Of a DNA stretch of 64,000 bases, positions 1-10,317 are shown in pieces. Made by a program: the position numbers and the translations under genes. The first letter of the stretch is position 1. Every line of letters starts with the position of its first letter. The DNA lies in assembly GCA_030295235.1 (NCBI GenBank), contig AP026127.1, positions 622,501 to 686,500 on the forward strand, given 5' to 3'. Under the pieces are notes generated by a model, which saw only the letters and a list, made by a program, of their open reading frames with translations, made no database searches and was not told where the DNA came from. The DNA is from Fistulifera solaris. Its lineage: Eukaryota; Bacillariophyta; Bacillariophyceae; Naviculales; Stauroneidaceae.

Positions 1-266
1 TCTTTCTCAGACTCTCGGGCTTCAAAATCGAAGGACCTCCTGTGGATGGAGCACGTGACGTGTCGGACTTGTTTGGTTTTATATCGCAGAATGGCGTCGT
101 TGCTGGAGGCCTTCAACAGTTTCCAATCAACTTACAAGGGCCACTGTCGGCGCCCTTTGGTGAATTTGAAATACTTTACTTGGACGAAGAGATGAGAATA
201 ACAAGAACGGGACAAAATTACTACGCTGTTAACCTGAGAGATAGTCTATACACTGAATGGTTTTAG
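1..266 (+). CDS. PAP/fibrillin-family protein, 3' end only
   Basis: This is the last ~88 codons of a gene that enters from the left edge; the frame is open from base 3 to the TAG at 264-266. The peptide carries the C-terminal pattern of plastid lipid-associated proteins (PAP/fibrillins): a hydrophobic strand with LSAPFGEFEILYLD, then MRITRTGQNYYAVNLR, matching the family's tyl-Dd-lRIsRg signature. Fibrillins coat plastoglobules and thylakoid margins in plastids and bind lipophilic compounds. The targeting leader and most of the domain lie outside the window, so localisation cannot be judged. Confidence 0.6.
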   Translation, partial: FLRLSGFKIEGPPVDGARDVSDLFGFISQNGVVAGGLQQFPINLQGPLSAPFGEFEILYLDEEMRITRTGQNYYAVNLRDSLYTEWF

Positions 267-640
267 TTAGGAGGAAAGGCGACAGACGCATACGTGCTAA
301 TCTAAAAGAGCAACAAGGGCATCATCGATTCAGCTATTTAAGAGAAAGGAAACGCTTTGACCTTCATAAAAGTAATTCTTATGTCCTGATTCTAGTCTTT
401 ACAGGGAGCGAAAGCTCGAGGAAGAAAAAATAGACTAAAATGGGTGTTTTTCGCTATGTATCGAGATTAAGACGTACCGGTACCGTACCCTATACGGAGT
501 ACAATCTATTCCTATGATGGTACGACATAAGTTCCCACTAGTTCTACTCTGTTTGTAGTTTGTACCTCATGATGACGTCATGAATGCCAACGCCTCCGCT
601 GCTGCGCGGCCGCAAAACCCTCATCGCAAAAATTCATCGC
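267..640. other. intergenic, 374 bp
   Basis: AT-rich spacer between the fibrillin gene and the small membrane-protein gene. Apart from the CRE-like palindrome at 573-580 I see no RNA gene or ORF with family character. Confidence 0.5.
573..580. promoter_or_regulatory. CRE-like palindrome TGACGTCA
   Basis: A perfect bZIP/CRE palindrome about 83 bp upstream of the ATG at 663. The extended word TGACGTCATGARTGC recurs upstream of sigma factor 1 at 7155-7169. TGACGT-type elements are known CO2/cAMP/light-responsive cis elements in P. tricornutum; action here is inferred from position only. Confidence 0.45.
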
Positions 641-662
641 GTTGAAGCGAACGATTGTTACC

Positions 663-1064
663 ATGGCCTCTTTCGCAGCAATCGGGGCTTTTGCCCGCCG
701 TCGTGTAGCACATGTCGTGACACGACACACACAGAAACGTAACATGTCGTTGGGTCACCCCCTCCGCCGCCCCCGGGAGGCTGGACTGGCATTGACAAGA
801 TTTTGCGAGACCGTCTGCCGTACGACTATCAGAGTACGTAGAGATTGTACCAGCCGTCTAGAGTAATGCATTTCACATTCATTCTTATCGTTTTCTTTTT
901 CTTACAATCTCACTTCATTCCGAATATTACCATCGTATCAGTTGCCGCCGCCATCCTTGGTACCTACACTACTTTGATTGTTTTGTGGAGAGTCAAGGCT
1001 GCCATTTCTAAAAAAGCCCAAGGAGGAAACACCCGAGGTTACGGAAGAAGCCGCCACCGCTTAA
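663..1064 (+). CDS. small single-pass membrane protein, probably mitochondrial; two homopolymer shifts
   Basis: The ATG at 663 opens an Arg-rich, acid-free leader (MASFAAIGAFARRRVAHVV) of mitochondrial presequence type. Exon 1 runs to 833 and exon 2 from 942; the 108-nt intron 834-941 has GT-AG ends and matching phase. Reading through needs one more G in the run at 752-754, giving a Pro-rich stretch and then WTGIDKILRDRLPYDYQ, and one less A in the run 1010-1015, giving an acidic C-terminus that ends at the TAA at 1062-1064. The result is about 97 aa with one hydrophobic helix (AAAILGTYTTLIVLWRV). I do not recognise the family; size and topology suit a small inner-membrane complex subunit. 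Without the corrections the reading frames are two disjoint fragments. Confidence 0.5.
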
Positions 1065-1421
1065 ACGTTGACTAAATTGATCAAAGGAAGCCAATTAAGT
1101 TGGAATAAACTATAGGATTTTAGTCAACACTTTGCATCCAAAAGTGTCTTTAGTTAAAGGCGCGTAGAGCAAATCAATTTGCAAACAAACATGAAACATT
1201 TTGCAACAATTTTATTTGTCTTCCATTTATTTGAACATTTATTGAGAAGTTGTCATTACATCTTTGTTAACTTTGCTAAACTAAATGTGCGGTCGCACTA
1301 GGTTTCGACCTCACCTCAAAAGGAACATAGCAATGTGCCGAAACCTTGAAACTTGGATCTGTAATGTGAGGCCTTCATCTTATCTAAACATGATCTCACG
1401 TTTCGTCAAAGAATGGCAGTT
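1065..1421. other. intergenic, ~357 bp, convergent
   Basis: A 3'-to-3' spacer between the small membrane-protein gene and the YbaK-type gene. It is AT-rich with nothing recognisable. Confidence 0.5.
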
Positions 1422-2093
1422 CTAAATTGCATCATCGTTATTATCGACGTCAAAATCAGCACGAGGCTGACTTATATTTGCAACAACTGGTTTGAGGGCG
1501 CGGCAAAAATCGGACACAGCCATTCCTAACTTCAATAGAACGTGGCCTCCACCCATCCAAATAAACTTCTGTGATGCTGCAGCCTCGGCTAAAACAATGA
1601 GCACATGATTTGGGTCTGCCATACCAAAGGGGGTGACGGAATTGTGTTTGTAGCCAGTCAAACGATCGTTATCATCTTGACTCGCTATTCTGAAATCGAA
1701 ACTATTATCCTCCAGTCTGTCTTTTACAGGACGCAAGGCTCGGATGGCATTCACCAGCAACTTGTTGTCCAAACTGGCCGCGTACGGCAAGACAACTAGT
1801 ACATGTTTCGGATAGGTTGGATCGAATTGAGCAGAGTCCGGTGCTTTCTGGTTGTCCAAAAGCAAACTCTTGCACAAATTGTGCACACTCGTTGCACCCA
1901 GGCACTCGGCTCGTTTGGAGAGGGGCCAAGTATAATACGGTTCAGGGACAAACTTCCAGCATGCCGAATAGATAGCAGCATCCTCAACTGCCAGGCGGGC
2001 TCGACGCATCGCTTCGTCGACCTTATCTTGGCTACCATGATGTCGCAATTCCAGAGCCTCGACTCGTTTCTGCAGTTCTGCTACATCCGCCAT
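1422..2093 (-). CDS. YbaK/ProX-type aminoacyl-tRNA editing-domain protein
   Basis: A 223-aa protein read from the first true ATG at 2093 (codons upstream in frame are not ATG). Residues ~5-25 form a short heptad-like helix (VAELQKRVEALELRH). The rest has the YbaK/prolyl-tRNA deacylase signature in its C-terminal half: YKHNSVTPFGM, then a hydrophobic strand (NHVLIVLAEA), then WMGGGHVLLKLGM and FCRALKPVV. The family hydrolyses mischarged tRNAs such as Cys-tRNA(Pro), with a conserved Lys and the GGG loop at the active site. The N-terminal ~90 residues are not typical of bacterial YbaK and resemble the eukaryotic stand-alone proteins of this superfamily. No plastid leader is visible, so cytosolic action is likely. 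Substrate specificity cannot be read from the sequence. Confidence 0.75.
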   Translation of the reverse strand: MADVAELQKRVEALELRHHGSQDKVDEAMRRARLAVEDAAIYSACWKFVPEPYYTWPLSKRAECLGATSVHNLCKSLLLDNQKAPDSAQFDPTYPKHVLVVLPYAASLDNKLLVNAIRALRPVKDRLEDNSFDFRIASQDDNDRLTGYKHNSVTPFGMADPNHVLIVLAEAAASQKFIWMGGGHVLLKLGMAVSDFCRALKPVVANISQPRADFDVDNNDDAI

Positions 2094-2224
2094 TATAACG
2101 GTGGTAGTCAAAATATATTGTAAACGTGGGTACGGTTTGTTTGAACCGATACAACAAACAACAACTTTTTGAACGCTGCGTGGAATGATAACCTTACCCG
2201 AGGCAAAGAAAACGCATCGAACAT

Positions 2225-2740
2225 ACGTCTCCAGAAAATGTGGGAATGTGTCTTTTCACGTGTCCAGAAAATGTGGGAATGTGTTCTTTTCACGTGTCCA
2301 GAAAATGTGGGAGCGTGATATTTTAAAGTCTTAGAAAATGTGGGCGTGTGTTCTTTTCACGTATCCAGAAAATGTGGGCGTGTGTTCTTTTCACGTCTCC
2401 AGAAAATGTGGGATCGTTATATTTTCACGTGTCACAAAAGTGGGCGCGTGATATTTTCACCTCTCCAGATAATGTGGGCGAGTGATGTCTTCACGTTTCC
2501 AGAAAATGTGGGGGTGTGATACTTTCACATGTCCAGAAATGTGGGAATGCGGTGTTGTGTTTGGGGTTGTTGATCCAGATAATCTGGATGTTTTTGTTTC
2601 ACTTCTCCAGATAATCTGGAAGGGCGTTGTTTCGACGTGTCCAGATAATCTGGGATTGCGGTCTTTTCACATGTGCAGAAAATGTGGGGGTGTGGTATTT
2701 TGTGGAATTTTCACTTGTCCAGATAATAAATCTGGGGATC
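2225..2740. repeat. 34-bp minisatellite, about 15 diverged units
   Basis: A tandem array with consensus near TCCAGAAAATGTGGGNRTGTG followed by a T-rich linker and CACGTGT. Units start near 2228, 2261, 2296, 2330, 2362, 2396, 2430, 2462, 2496, 2530, 2570, 2604, 2638, 2672 and 2716. Early units share the E-box CACGTG; later units change to TCCAGATAATCTGGA, a perfect inverted repeat with 7-bp arms. The array lies between two divergent genes (2093 minus, 3015 plus). Open frames inside it are repeat artefacts. Confidence 0.85.
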
Positions 2741-3014
2741 TAAAGTGTTCTCTTCGCTTCTAACAGAAAATCTGATGGGGCTTCACTGTACCTCTGGTAC
2801 TCGGGCGGATTTCGCACGACAAAACTTTTTCGATCCTTCCCAGGCAAACTTTCTGCGTTTATACGAACAAGGAGAAAATGATCATGAAGAAGGAATGAGC
2901 AATGCTCGAGCAAAGATCAGCCAAGGAGCGTGCTTTGCACCGCCTTTCGCTCATAATTTTGATAGTTAAGAAACTTGTCTCCGTTGCTTTTGTTGAACGC
3001 ACTATCGTTTCACC

Positions 3015-3749
3015 ATGAAGGTCTCCGGATATCATTATTGTATGTTCGTCAGTATGACACTCTTCGCTGTCAATGCCAGAGCCCAAGATAATCTTTGCGC
3101 CGAAGGCTACATTATGGATGATTTGTGCGTCCAACGTGGAACATTGTTGGACCCTGCCGGTACTCCGACTTTTGTCAACCCTGCTGTGCACACAGTGCAC
3201 TGTTTGATCGATGTTGATGCATGCCGCGACAGTGGCTTCCACATCCTCCAGGATCCCACATCCGAAGGTGGGGAGTACTCGATTGCTTACACGTTCACAG
3301 ATGATGCCAACGCGATGCTCATCGACTTGATGAAAGCCGAAGGAAGCTGCACCAACGGATGCACAGGAACTGCTGTCGACAACTTTCGTATTGGTGTGAA
3401 AGGGACAACTCAAGAAGTGGATGGTGTAATCAAATTTGAAGCCTCCGAAAGTGCGTATATTTCTGCTGATGCGATAGGCACCTACTGCGAGGAAGGAACA
3501 CCTGAAGAAAGTCCTGTGACATCGGCGCCCGTAGCAACAACCCCTGTCGAGAATCCCGTGACATCGGCGCCTGTAGTAACCCCTGTTGAGAATCCTGTCG
3601 CAACCGAGCCGCCTGTAGTAACCCCTGTTGAGAATCCTGTCGTAACCGAGCCTGCAGAATCTCCCGTTTCAAGCCCTGTTAGCTCGGGAACTCTCACCCA
3701 TGGACGGATCGCGGCCATGATCTTTGCACTTGTCGCTGCCGTGATGTAA
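3015..3749 (+). CDS. secreted, probably GPI- or membrane-anchored orphan protein with Pro/Val/Glu repeats
   Basis: A 244-aa protein with an N-terminal signal peptide (MKVSGYHYCMFVSMTLFAVNARA, predicted cut after ARA). A Cys-containing ectodomain follows (residues ~25-155; cysteines near 28, 37, 61, 67, 114, 118 and 155, plausibly disulphide-bonded). Then comes a low-complexity stalk of repeats of the type TPVENPV and TSAPV (residues ~165-220), and a C-terminal hydrophobic segment (IAAMIFALVAAVM) of the kind that directs GPI attachment or membrane anchoring. This architecture is typical of cell-surface proteins of diatoms. No catalytic motif is visible and I recognise no family. Its upstream region is the minisatellite. 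Confidence 0.75.
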   Translation: MKVSGYHYCMFVSMTLFAVNARAQDNLCAEGYIMDDLCVQRGTLLDPAGTPTFVNPAVHTVHCLIDVDACRDSGFHILQDPTSEGGEYSIAYTFTDDANAMLIDLMKAEGSCTNGCTGTAVDNFRIGVKGTTQEVDGVIKFEASESAYISADAIGTYCEEGTPEESPVTSAPVATTPVENPVTSAPVVTPVENPVATEPPVVTPVENPVVTEPAESPVSSPVSSGTLTHGRIAAMIFALVAAVM

Positions 3750-4054
3750 ACGTTTGCGGCAGGAACTACATATTGATATTACATGATATCATTTTACACT
3801 GCTTTTGTGTTGATTAGGTCTAGTCAAGTGTAAAGCTTTAGGGACCTACTTTCAGTCACGTTCTCGCACGACTAAGTTGCTCTCGCGCATACACGCGCGA
3901 AGGATATTATATTTTTTATACGATGAGCAGCATGAATTAATAGATCAAAGCCTAAATTATGATTCTTGCTTGGGTGCTGCTATATTCGAAACGGTAAATC
4001 GAGGCTGTGAAACCCGGTGCATGTACCGGAAACTCAACTTCATCAGTTGGCAAA

Positions 4055-5746
4055 ATGGCCGTTGAAGTCATCATTGCCATCGACATCGGAAGCAGCAGCA
4101 TACGATGTTCTGCATACAGAGAACTCAATATCATAGCGTCATCCTTTAATACTACCAGTTCTGTCAATACTGTCTCTGGAATGATCAATATTCAATCCAC
4201 CGGTGCGAAGACTCTGCTGGATCTGGTAGAGGAATGTTTGGATGAAACACTCGAGAAACTGGAGTACATGGATGAGACCGTGCAGGTTGTATCCGTTGGA
4301 TTTGCATGCTTTGTCATGAACTTGATAGGAACTGATAAAAATGGCAATATCATCGGATCAGAGGCGACCATGAGTTACGCCTGCGGCTCAGATGAAGTGG
4401 CAAACGAAGTTGACGCTCTGAAAAGGTAATATTGCTCGGGGTTTTCATTTGCTCTTGTTCTGTTGAATTATCGTTCTCAGTTTAGCTACGTTGGATTTTC
4501 CAAGGGAACTAGGAGAAGAAAAAAGCACTGGAGCTCTACAAACGAACCGGTGCACCGCTACACTCCCGCTTACGCGATAGCGCAACTCCGGGCCTTCTAT
4601 AAGTCAAATTCAGATAGTGTTTCAAAAGTCAGCCAGTGGAAATCAATATGCAGCCTACTACTGGATCGATGGACGGCTAGAGACGATACCCCGATATCCT
4701 ATTCGGAGGCTAGTTGGTGCGGACTTCTCAATTATGGAACGTGCGATTACGATGATCTGGCTTTGGACTTGCTTCCTGATGCTTGCACAAACGCTTTACC
4801 AAAACTAGCAGACTTCGATGAAGTCCCATTTCTCAACGAAGGGATATCACAACGGACTTCTTACTGGGAGCGTTGGCCGTTACTACGTGGATCGAGACTG
4901 TTTTTAGGCCTTGGAGATGGTGCTTGTGCCAACATTGGTAGTAAATGCTCTGTCCCTAATCGTATAGCTTGCACGGTTGGAACATCTGCTGCGGCTCGCG
5001 TTTGTTTGCCCTGTCCCATCGGACTTTCCGAAAGTCTCAATTTTGAAGCTGGATTGTTTTGCTACCGAATCGATCGTTCGCATATACTTCTTGGTGGTGC
5101 TTTGAACGACGGCGGAAATGCGGTTGAATGGATTCGGCAACTGCTGAATTTGCAGACTGATGAGAGTTTTGATGAATGCTTGAAAGCGGTCTCCTTGCTG
5201 ACGGAGAGTGACTGTAATAAGGGCTCGTCAATAGGGACCCCCACATTAATACCTTTTTTGAGCGGAGAAAGGAGCACTGGTTTCCGTACAAGGGCAACTG
5301 GTGCGATGATTGATCTCACGCATGCCACCACCCCAGCGCACATGCTCAAAAGTGTTCTCGAAGGTGTCACCTTACGTTTAAACGCGATTGTGGCGCGGAT
5401 ATGCCAAACCTCTAAGTCCCTTCATCAAAGTACGGCCTCTATCTTAGTTGTCAGTGGTAAGGCACTGGAAGTCAACGACATATGGCGTCAAATGTTAGCG
5501 AATTGTTCCGGGATCAAGGTTGTTTTTGACAAGGCCACTCAAGAAGGAACCAGCCGCGGCGTCGCAGTTCTTATTACAAGAGCAATACAGCAGAGTAGAG
5601 ATAGAGATGCGAGATTATATCTTCCGGGAGAGACCATTTCCAACGCATTGATAGAAGAACCCGTCGATGCTTTGAGAGGGTATTGGAAACACATTTCCAA
5701 CCGACAAGAGAAGTTGCTTTATGCTATATCAGACATGTACGATTAA
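4055..5746 (+). CDS. FGGY-family carbohydrate kinase (gluconokinase/xylulokinase-like), frame-broken twice
   Basis: The ATG at 4055 opens the FGGY N-domain (IIAIDIGSSSIRCSAY, phosphate-binding). Exon 1 ends at 4425; the intron 4426-4480 (55 nt, GTAATA..TCTCAG) is phase 2. The C-domain is intact: GLGDGACANIGSKC, then IACTVGTSAAARV (adenosine/phosphate motifs), LGGALNDGGNAVEW and FLSGERSTGF, ending at 5746. Between them the conserved peptide ELYKRTGAPLHS-AYAIAQLR is split over three frames. One A too many in the A6 run at 4519-4524 and one C too many in the CCC at 4565-4567 explain both shifts. With those removed the protein is about 544 aa, normal for the family. Such kinases phosphorylate sugars such as gluconate, ribulose or xylulose using ATP; the substrate is undetermined. 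No targeting leader is seen, so it is probably cytosolic. Confidence 0.8.
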
Positions 5747-5783
5747 CAGAATAACTTCGATTTTACATTGTAAAAGTTTCTAT

Positions 5784-6999
5784 CTATGAACTTAATAGGG
5801 CAGGTTCCAGTGTACCTTCCTCCGCTGCCTGTCGTAGCTTCCCCAAAGCCGCATGACATAGTCTTCTGCAGTATTCGGCTGAAACCTGCATACGCTTTCC
5901 GATCTCGACAAAGCTCATGGACTCACCCCACCTGCCGCCAGCTGGAATTTCTGACGCGGTGTAAGTGGATGATGTCCCGAAAATGTTTTTTTCGGCTTCA
6001 CTTAGATAATTTCTTTTTAGAGGGAGGCGCGTACCGCTCTTCATTGAGCCCGTACCTCCAGCTCAGTGCTTCAATTTCGCGTGGACCTAAGAATCTCCCA
6101 AGAGCCTGCTTTAGCTGCTCTTTATCAGCCACGGTCAGTGACTGGGTGTCTGGAAAGCTTCCGAAATCCGAATCGAGATCCTTGCCTTTCTGCATCCACG
6201 TCTCGAAGGATACAACGCCAGCCCTTCTTCTGCGATTGACCTTCATTGCAGTTTCAAGCTGCTTCTCGCTGACGCCGGCAGTTTCCGCGAGCATTTTTGC
6301 CGACTGTGCCTCCTTCCATGCGCTGCTACTCTCAAGGGAGATGAAACTGTCTCCATTGATATCTAAACCGAGCGTCTTGGCCGCTCGCGTCACCTTTCGA
6401 ACGGCAGCTGAGACGTGCTCGGGAACCCTTACGATATCATCTCGCTCAGCTATACACCGAAAAATCGCAGCTCTGATCCAGTACATAGCATAGGTGGAGA
6501 ATTTACCTCCTATTTCAGGGTCCCAGCGGTCTACAGCTCTGGCCAGACCGATGGCACCTTCCTGCACTAAATCCTCATGAGAAAGAGACTGAAGCTTTTT
6601 CTTTCTGTTTCCCATAATCTCATTCACTGAAAAGTAAACCAGGCCCATATTTCTTGTCACTAGCTGTTCTCGCGCCAAGTACCCACGGTTCTCAATTTCC
6701 TGCATCTTCTCCAGATCATATCCAAGTGCTCGAGAAAGCTCAAGCCGCGACACTTGAAGCTTCGGTGATTTCATTGCTAATTCTTTTTCCTTCGATTTTA
6801 AAAGACGCGCTTCGACTGCTTGTTTGAGTAGCTCAGCTTGGTCTTCCGGCGATAACCGCTCCTGCCGTAATGCATACATAGAGGAGGAAAATCTTCGGAT
6901 CGTTCTTGGTTGCATCGTCGTAAAACCGGATACCGTCACTCCGTTAACGCAGAGCATTGCGCATACTGCTATCAATCTTTTTCTTGAAGGGAACGCCAT
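5784..6999 (-). CDS. plastid RNA polymerase sigma-70 factor (sigma 1)
   Basis: Exon 1 is 6999-6035 and exon 2 is 5931-5784; the 103-nt intron 5932-6034 (GTACGC..GGCAG) joins in phase 2 and restores region 4 as LSWRYGLNEER-WGESMSFVEIGKR. The product is 370 aa. The leader has a signal-peptide core (LIAVCAMLCVNGVTVSG) followed by F and a basic stretch, as in bipartite plastid targeting. Region 1.2/2 is clear: RNMGLVYFSVNEIMGNR, LSHEDLVQEGAIGLARAVDR, FSTYAMYWIRAAIFR. Region 3 follows (IVRVPEHVS), and region 4.2 is a helix-turn-helix (FVEIGKRMQVSAEYCRRLCHAALGKLR). Sigma factors direct the plastid-encoded polymerase to -35/-10 promoters. A CRE-like box lies ~155 bp upstream. Confidence 0.9.
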
Positions 7000-7154
7000 T
7001 GCTTCGTCTGAATGTGATGACTGCGACGCTCTTATTATTTTATGTCAAGGCAAACGCTACCTTTCTGCGCTGACTCTGCGATCTGCGCAGCATGCCTTTT
7101 TCACCGAAAGAGTCAGAAAGGCTCAGCACATCACGTGTTGAGATGACCTAGCGC

Positions 7155-7162
7155 TGACGTCA
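7155..7162. promoter_or_regulatory. CRE-like palindrome TGACGTCA upstream of sigma 1
   Basis: About 155 bp upstream of the sigma 1 start codon (minus strand, 6999). Flanking bases also match the site at 573-587 (shared TGACGTCATGARTGC), which argues for a real bZIP-type element; function is inferred. Confidence 0.45.
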
Positions 7163-7476
7163 TGAGTGCGGAAAAGAGTAGACTTGGTTGAACGTTGACG
7201 TTGGACACTGACTGTTTTTGTACAACGTCGGCAGAGCTTCTGAGTTTCTCTCGTCAACTCAGTCAAACAAAACGGCTAGGGATAACGAGATAGGGGTTCA
7301 CCGCGCACCTTACTTATGTTCCCGATCATGTTCCATGTTGTTTTATAATAGCCTACGATAACATCAAGAATGAACGAACAAAAAGATACTTTCCTATCGA
7401 AGATCTATAGGACTAAAGCACTGACCCGTCATCAGTGTTCTTTACTGTCTCGTCGTCAGTTTCGTAGCATGATTCA

Positions 7477-9594
7477 TCATCGGCATTTCGCTTCGTGCGC
7501 CTCACCCTTCCCCCTGAATTTGCGACTGCAGCCGTCCTGCTTCGCCTTCTTTAAAGAGAGTTTCTCCAAAAACTCCATGCTTTTGTTAACCCTGGTCTTT
7601 GGTTTCTCGGGGTATTGGTCATCTCGCTCAGATTGATGATCCGAGCAATCACTATGTGGCGTAGCTTTCGACGAAACTGATACTACACCGGAGCCGTGCA
7701 AAGATCCTGGCATTACGATGTTTCCAACTAAGCTTGCTAGGCTGACGGAGTGATCATCTTCGCTGGCGCTTTTTGGACGTTCTTGATAAACTGGTAATTC
7801 AAGCGGTAGGTGCTTCTGTCTTTCGTTTTTCGCCGTTGTTCGCTTTTTCGAGATTCTCATTAAATCGTTCTCATCGCGATTTTTCTCGAAAATAGATTTT
7901 GCAGCTTTCACGGGAGCTAAACTTTCAGTTTCGACTAAGCCCGTCGCTCCATACTGATCGCGGAACTTGGATCGATATGGCGCATGCTTTCCTTGCTCCT
8001 CCCTTTTCTTCGGAAGTGCATTATTTGACCTAGGCCCCTCTGATGCCCCTCGGGATGTTTTCTTTTGAGCAGTATCCGGGGCGATTGGTTGGCGGGCTAA
8101 TCGAGCAGGTTGAGTAGGCTGAGTAGAGTGAGAAGAAAAATTCAGCTCGTCATCGTCTCCATCTCCCAAAATATAGTTCAAATCAGAAAATGACTCAAGT
8201 AGCGAAGCCGGTTGAGCGAAACTTGCTGCATCCTCTTCAAGTTGTCTGTCATGCTTATCGCCAGGCGACTTTTCTTTCCTGCGTTCCCGAGACATGCTCC
8301 TTTCACGTCTTTTGCCAGATCCTTCTGTCCGATGACTCGTATCGTCTTTTCTGGTAGTTGCTTGCGAGATTCGTCCGTGTGCTGAACGAGAGAGACATCT
8401 GTTACCGCTTGAACTTGACACAGAGGAATCGCAACTTGATTTGCTGTGCTTCAACCGACGTATCGGTTCCCTTTCCGCCTCCTTCCGAACAGTCTCCTCT
8501 CGACTTCGATTGTTTTTGCTCGTTAACCTGGAATCCTGCGTATCCTTGACGTCAGATATCTCTTGTCTTAGGCTACGCGAGCTTCGGCTTATATTATCAC
8601 TGTAGCTCGACAGCTTCGAGCCACGGGTAGAACGAGGCTCAACGTGCTTTTCGATACGTCGCGAATGGTTCGAATCAATCATTGACGCAAGCTTCTGAAC
8701 ATGCGAAGAAGTCTGGGGCGTTCGTTTGCTTGTAGCATACGTGGTTTTCTTATCGTCGTTCTTATTCAAGAAAGAGGCTTTTCTTCGCGAGCTTCTTTCA
8801 CTAATATCCTCGTCCGGGCGTTGCTTGGAGGATGCAGACGATCCAGCGTGCTTTTTGGATAAAGAAATGGGTCTACGACTGCTTACAGTACTTCGTTCGC
8901 TTGTTTCCTCGCTACGATCACGCCCACACCGCTTCTCTTTCTGTTCCTTTGGCTTGGAAGAAGTGCTATTTGAAGAACCTTTCACCTCGCCGTTCTTTGA
9001 TATGCGATTCTTCTTTTCTGTCATGGTTTCCTTTTCAGCTCTTTGGCGAGACATTGCACGATCTTTACCTTCAACCGGAAGGTTGGGTCGACGATCTTCT
9101 TGTTTGATGCTCATTTTTCGTTTTATACTCACAGGACTCATGAAGCTCTTCTGATCGTCTTTCTCATCTGCAAAAATACCGGAGCAGTCAAAGTCATCCC
9201 CTTCGAATTCTGCCAAACCCAATGAATCGATTGACGCATACGAACTGTGACAATCGCTGTTGCTGGGGTCGTTTGCTTGACTTTCAGGTCTCGTACTGTG
9301 ATCTTCTATAGAGCCCGAACTCCCCGAAGAAGTCAATGTGAGGGACGTCGCGACAGTGGCCCCGGATCCCTTAGGGAGCACTCGCTTCCTCTCCAGAAAA
9401 GTCAGATCCGTTTTGTTGCGTGAACCAGATTTCAAACCTGTATCCGTCGCTCGTTGCCTCTGCACTCGATCGGACACCGTCATCACTGTGTTGTTAAATA
9501 CTCCCGCCTTGCGCATTTTCACCGGCGGCTTGTGACTGGAAGTCTTGTTCATTTCCAGTGCAGCCGTCAGGCGACTCACGGTGCCGGAAGCCAT
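7477..9594 (-). CDS. Ser/Arg/Lys-rich low-complexity protein, unknown function
   Basis: An uninterrupted 705-aa frame from an ATG at 9594. It is dominated by Ser, Arg, Lys, Glu and Asp, with many short basic clusters (RKRRTTAKNERQK, KRRERSMSRERRKEK) and almost no hydrophobic segments, so it is predicted to be largely disordered and probably nuclear. Two slightly more ordered patches are an acidic one near residues 120-145 (GLAEFEGDDFDCSGIFADE) and a C-terminal helix (NKSMEFLEKLSLKKAKQDG). RS/RE dipeptides recall splicing-associated SR-like proteins, but there is no RRM or other known domain. It lies between the two sigma-factor genes, all three on the minus strand with independent spacers. 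Confidence 0.7.
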   Translation of the reverse strand: MASGTVSRLTAALEMNKTSSHKPPVKMRKAGVFNNTVMTVSDRVQRQRATDTGLKSGSRNKTDLTFLERKRVLPKGSGATVATSLTLTSSGSSGSIEDHSTRPESQANDPSNSDCHSSYASIDSLGLAEFEGDDFDCSGIFADEKDDQKSFMSPVSIKRKMSIKQEDRRPNLPVEGKDRAMSRQRAEKETMTEKKNRISKNGEVKGSSNSTSSKPKEQKEKRCGRDRSEETSERSTVSSRRPISLSKKHAGSSASSKQRPDEDISERSSRRKASFLNKNDDKKTTYATSKRTPQTSSHVQKLASMIDSNHSRRIEKHVEPRSTRGSKLSSYSDNISRSSRSLRQEISDVKDTQDSRLTSKNNRSREETVRKEAEREPIRRLKHSKSSCDSSVSSSSGNRCLSRSAHGRISQATTRKDDTSHRTEGSGKRRERSMSRERRKEKSPGDKHDRQLEEDAASFAQPASLLESFSDLNYILGDGDDDELNFSSHSTQPTQPARLARQPIAPDTAQKKTSRGASEGPRSNNALPKKREEQGKHAPYRSKFRDQYGATGLVETESLAPVKAAKSIFEKNRDENDLMRISKKRTTAKNERQKHLPLELPVYQERPKSASEDDHSVSLASLVGNIVMPGSLHGSGVVSVSSKATPHSDCSDHQSERDDQYPEKPKTRVNKSMEFLEKLSLKKAKQDGCSRKFRGKGEAHEAKCR

Positions 9595-10317
9595 TGTTGT
9601 TGATTATCAAAGCAATCTTGGCCTTGCAGGATGCAAAGGTCAAAAGACTATTCAATCGCAAAATCTTGCATCCACGATGGGTATTCTCTACAAAGACGAA
9701 GGCGGAGAAAGACGCCAGTGCAAGTGCAAGACCGTTTTGCGCTTGGAGCAAAAATGCAACGAGAGGGGGAGAAATTTTTTACTGGCGAAAAACGAATTCC
9801 CTACTCATCGAAGCTATAGCACATTTCTCCTATAAGGAAGTCAATACTGAGCACAATCCAAGGGGTTTCTGTTTCTTGTGTCCATTTCTTACTGAACCTC
9901 TTATCAGGTGAGTTAATTCTCCTAAGAGTCTAACAGACTAATATGTCAGCCTTTTGAGACGGTGTGATTGGTGCCCATTCATTTCGATACAAGAGGAATC
10001 CGTCTGCAAAAGTTCAACGTCGGCTAGGTTTTTGTTGCATGGCCCTAGCTCCTAGCCATCTACCCATCGACATACCTCCTTGGCTTCTCTAGGCATGGTG
10101 AACCGAAGACGGTTTCGAAGATAAGCGCCTAGCAAGCCAACCTCTTTGCGCTTCGCAACTAGCATGCTTTTAAATCGCGAGACAACGCACTCCTAATGAT
10201 GTGTAAACTTATTATTTGTAATGTAGCATCGTTATTTGGGTTTTTAGTCGTTGAGCTCTGTACAGTGTAACTTATATGAAAGAGGTAAGGAAACTATTTG
10301 AATGGCAATCCATCAAA
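9595..10317. other. intergenic, ~720 bp
   Basis: This holds the promoter of the Ser/Arg-rich gene and the 3' flank of sigma factor 2. Several short frames at 9545-9911 on the plus strand start in antisense to the 705-aa gene and show no family features. No RNA gene is seen. Confidence 0.4.

Noticed and set aside
2482-2763. 93-codon frame with CPDN/CRKC repeats
   Set aside because: It is a translation of the 34-bp minisatellite; periodicity follows DNA units that change length and frame.
2859-3413. 184-codon minus-strand frame near 3 kb
   Set aside because: Overlaps the secreted protein on the other strand, which has signal peptide, stalk and C-terminal anchor; the antisense frame has none.
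5786-6493. 235-codon plus-strand frame
   Set aside because: Antisense to sigma factor 1; the start is not in a plausible context and the opposite strand has clear sigma domains and an intron.
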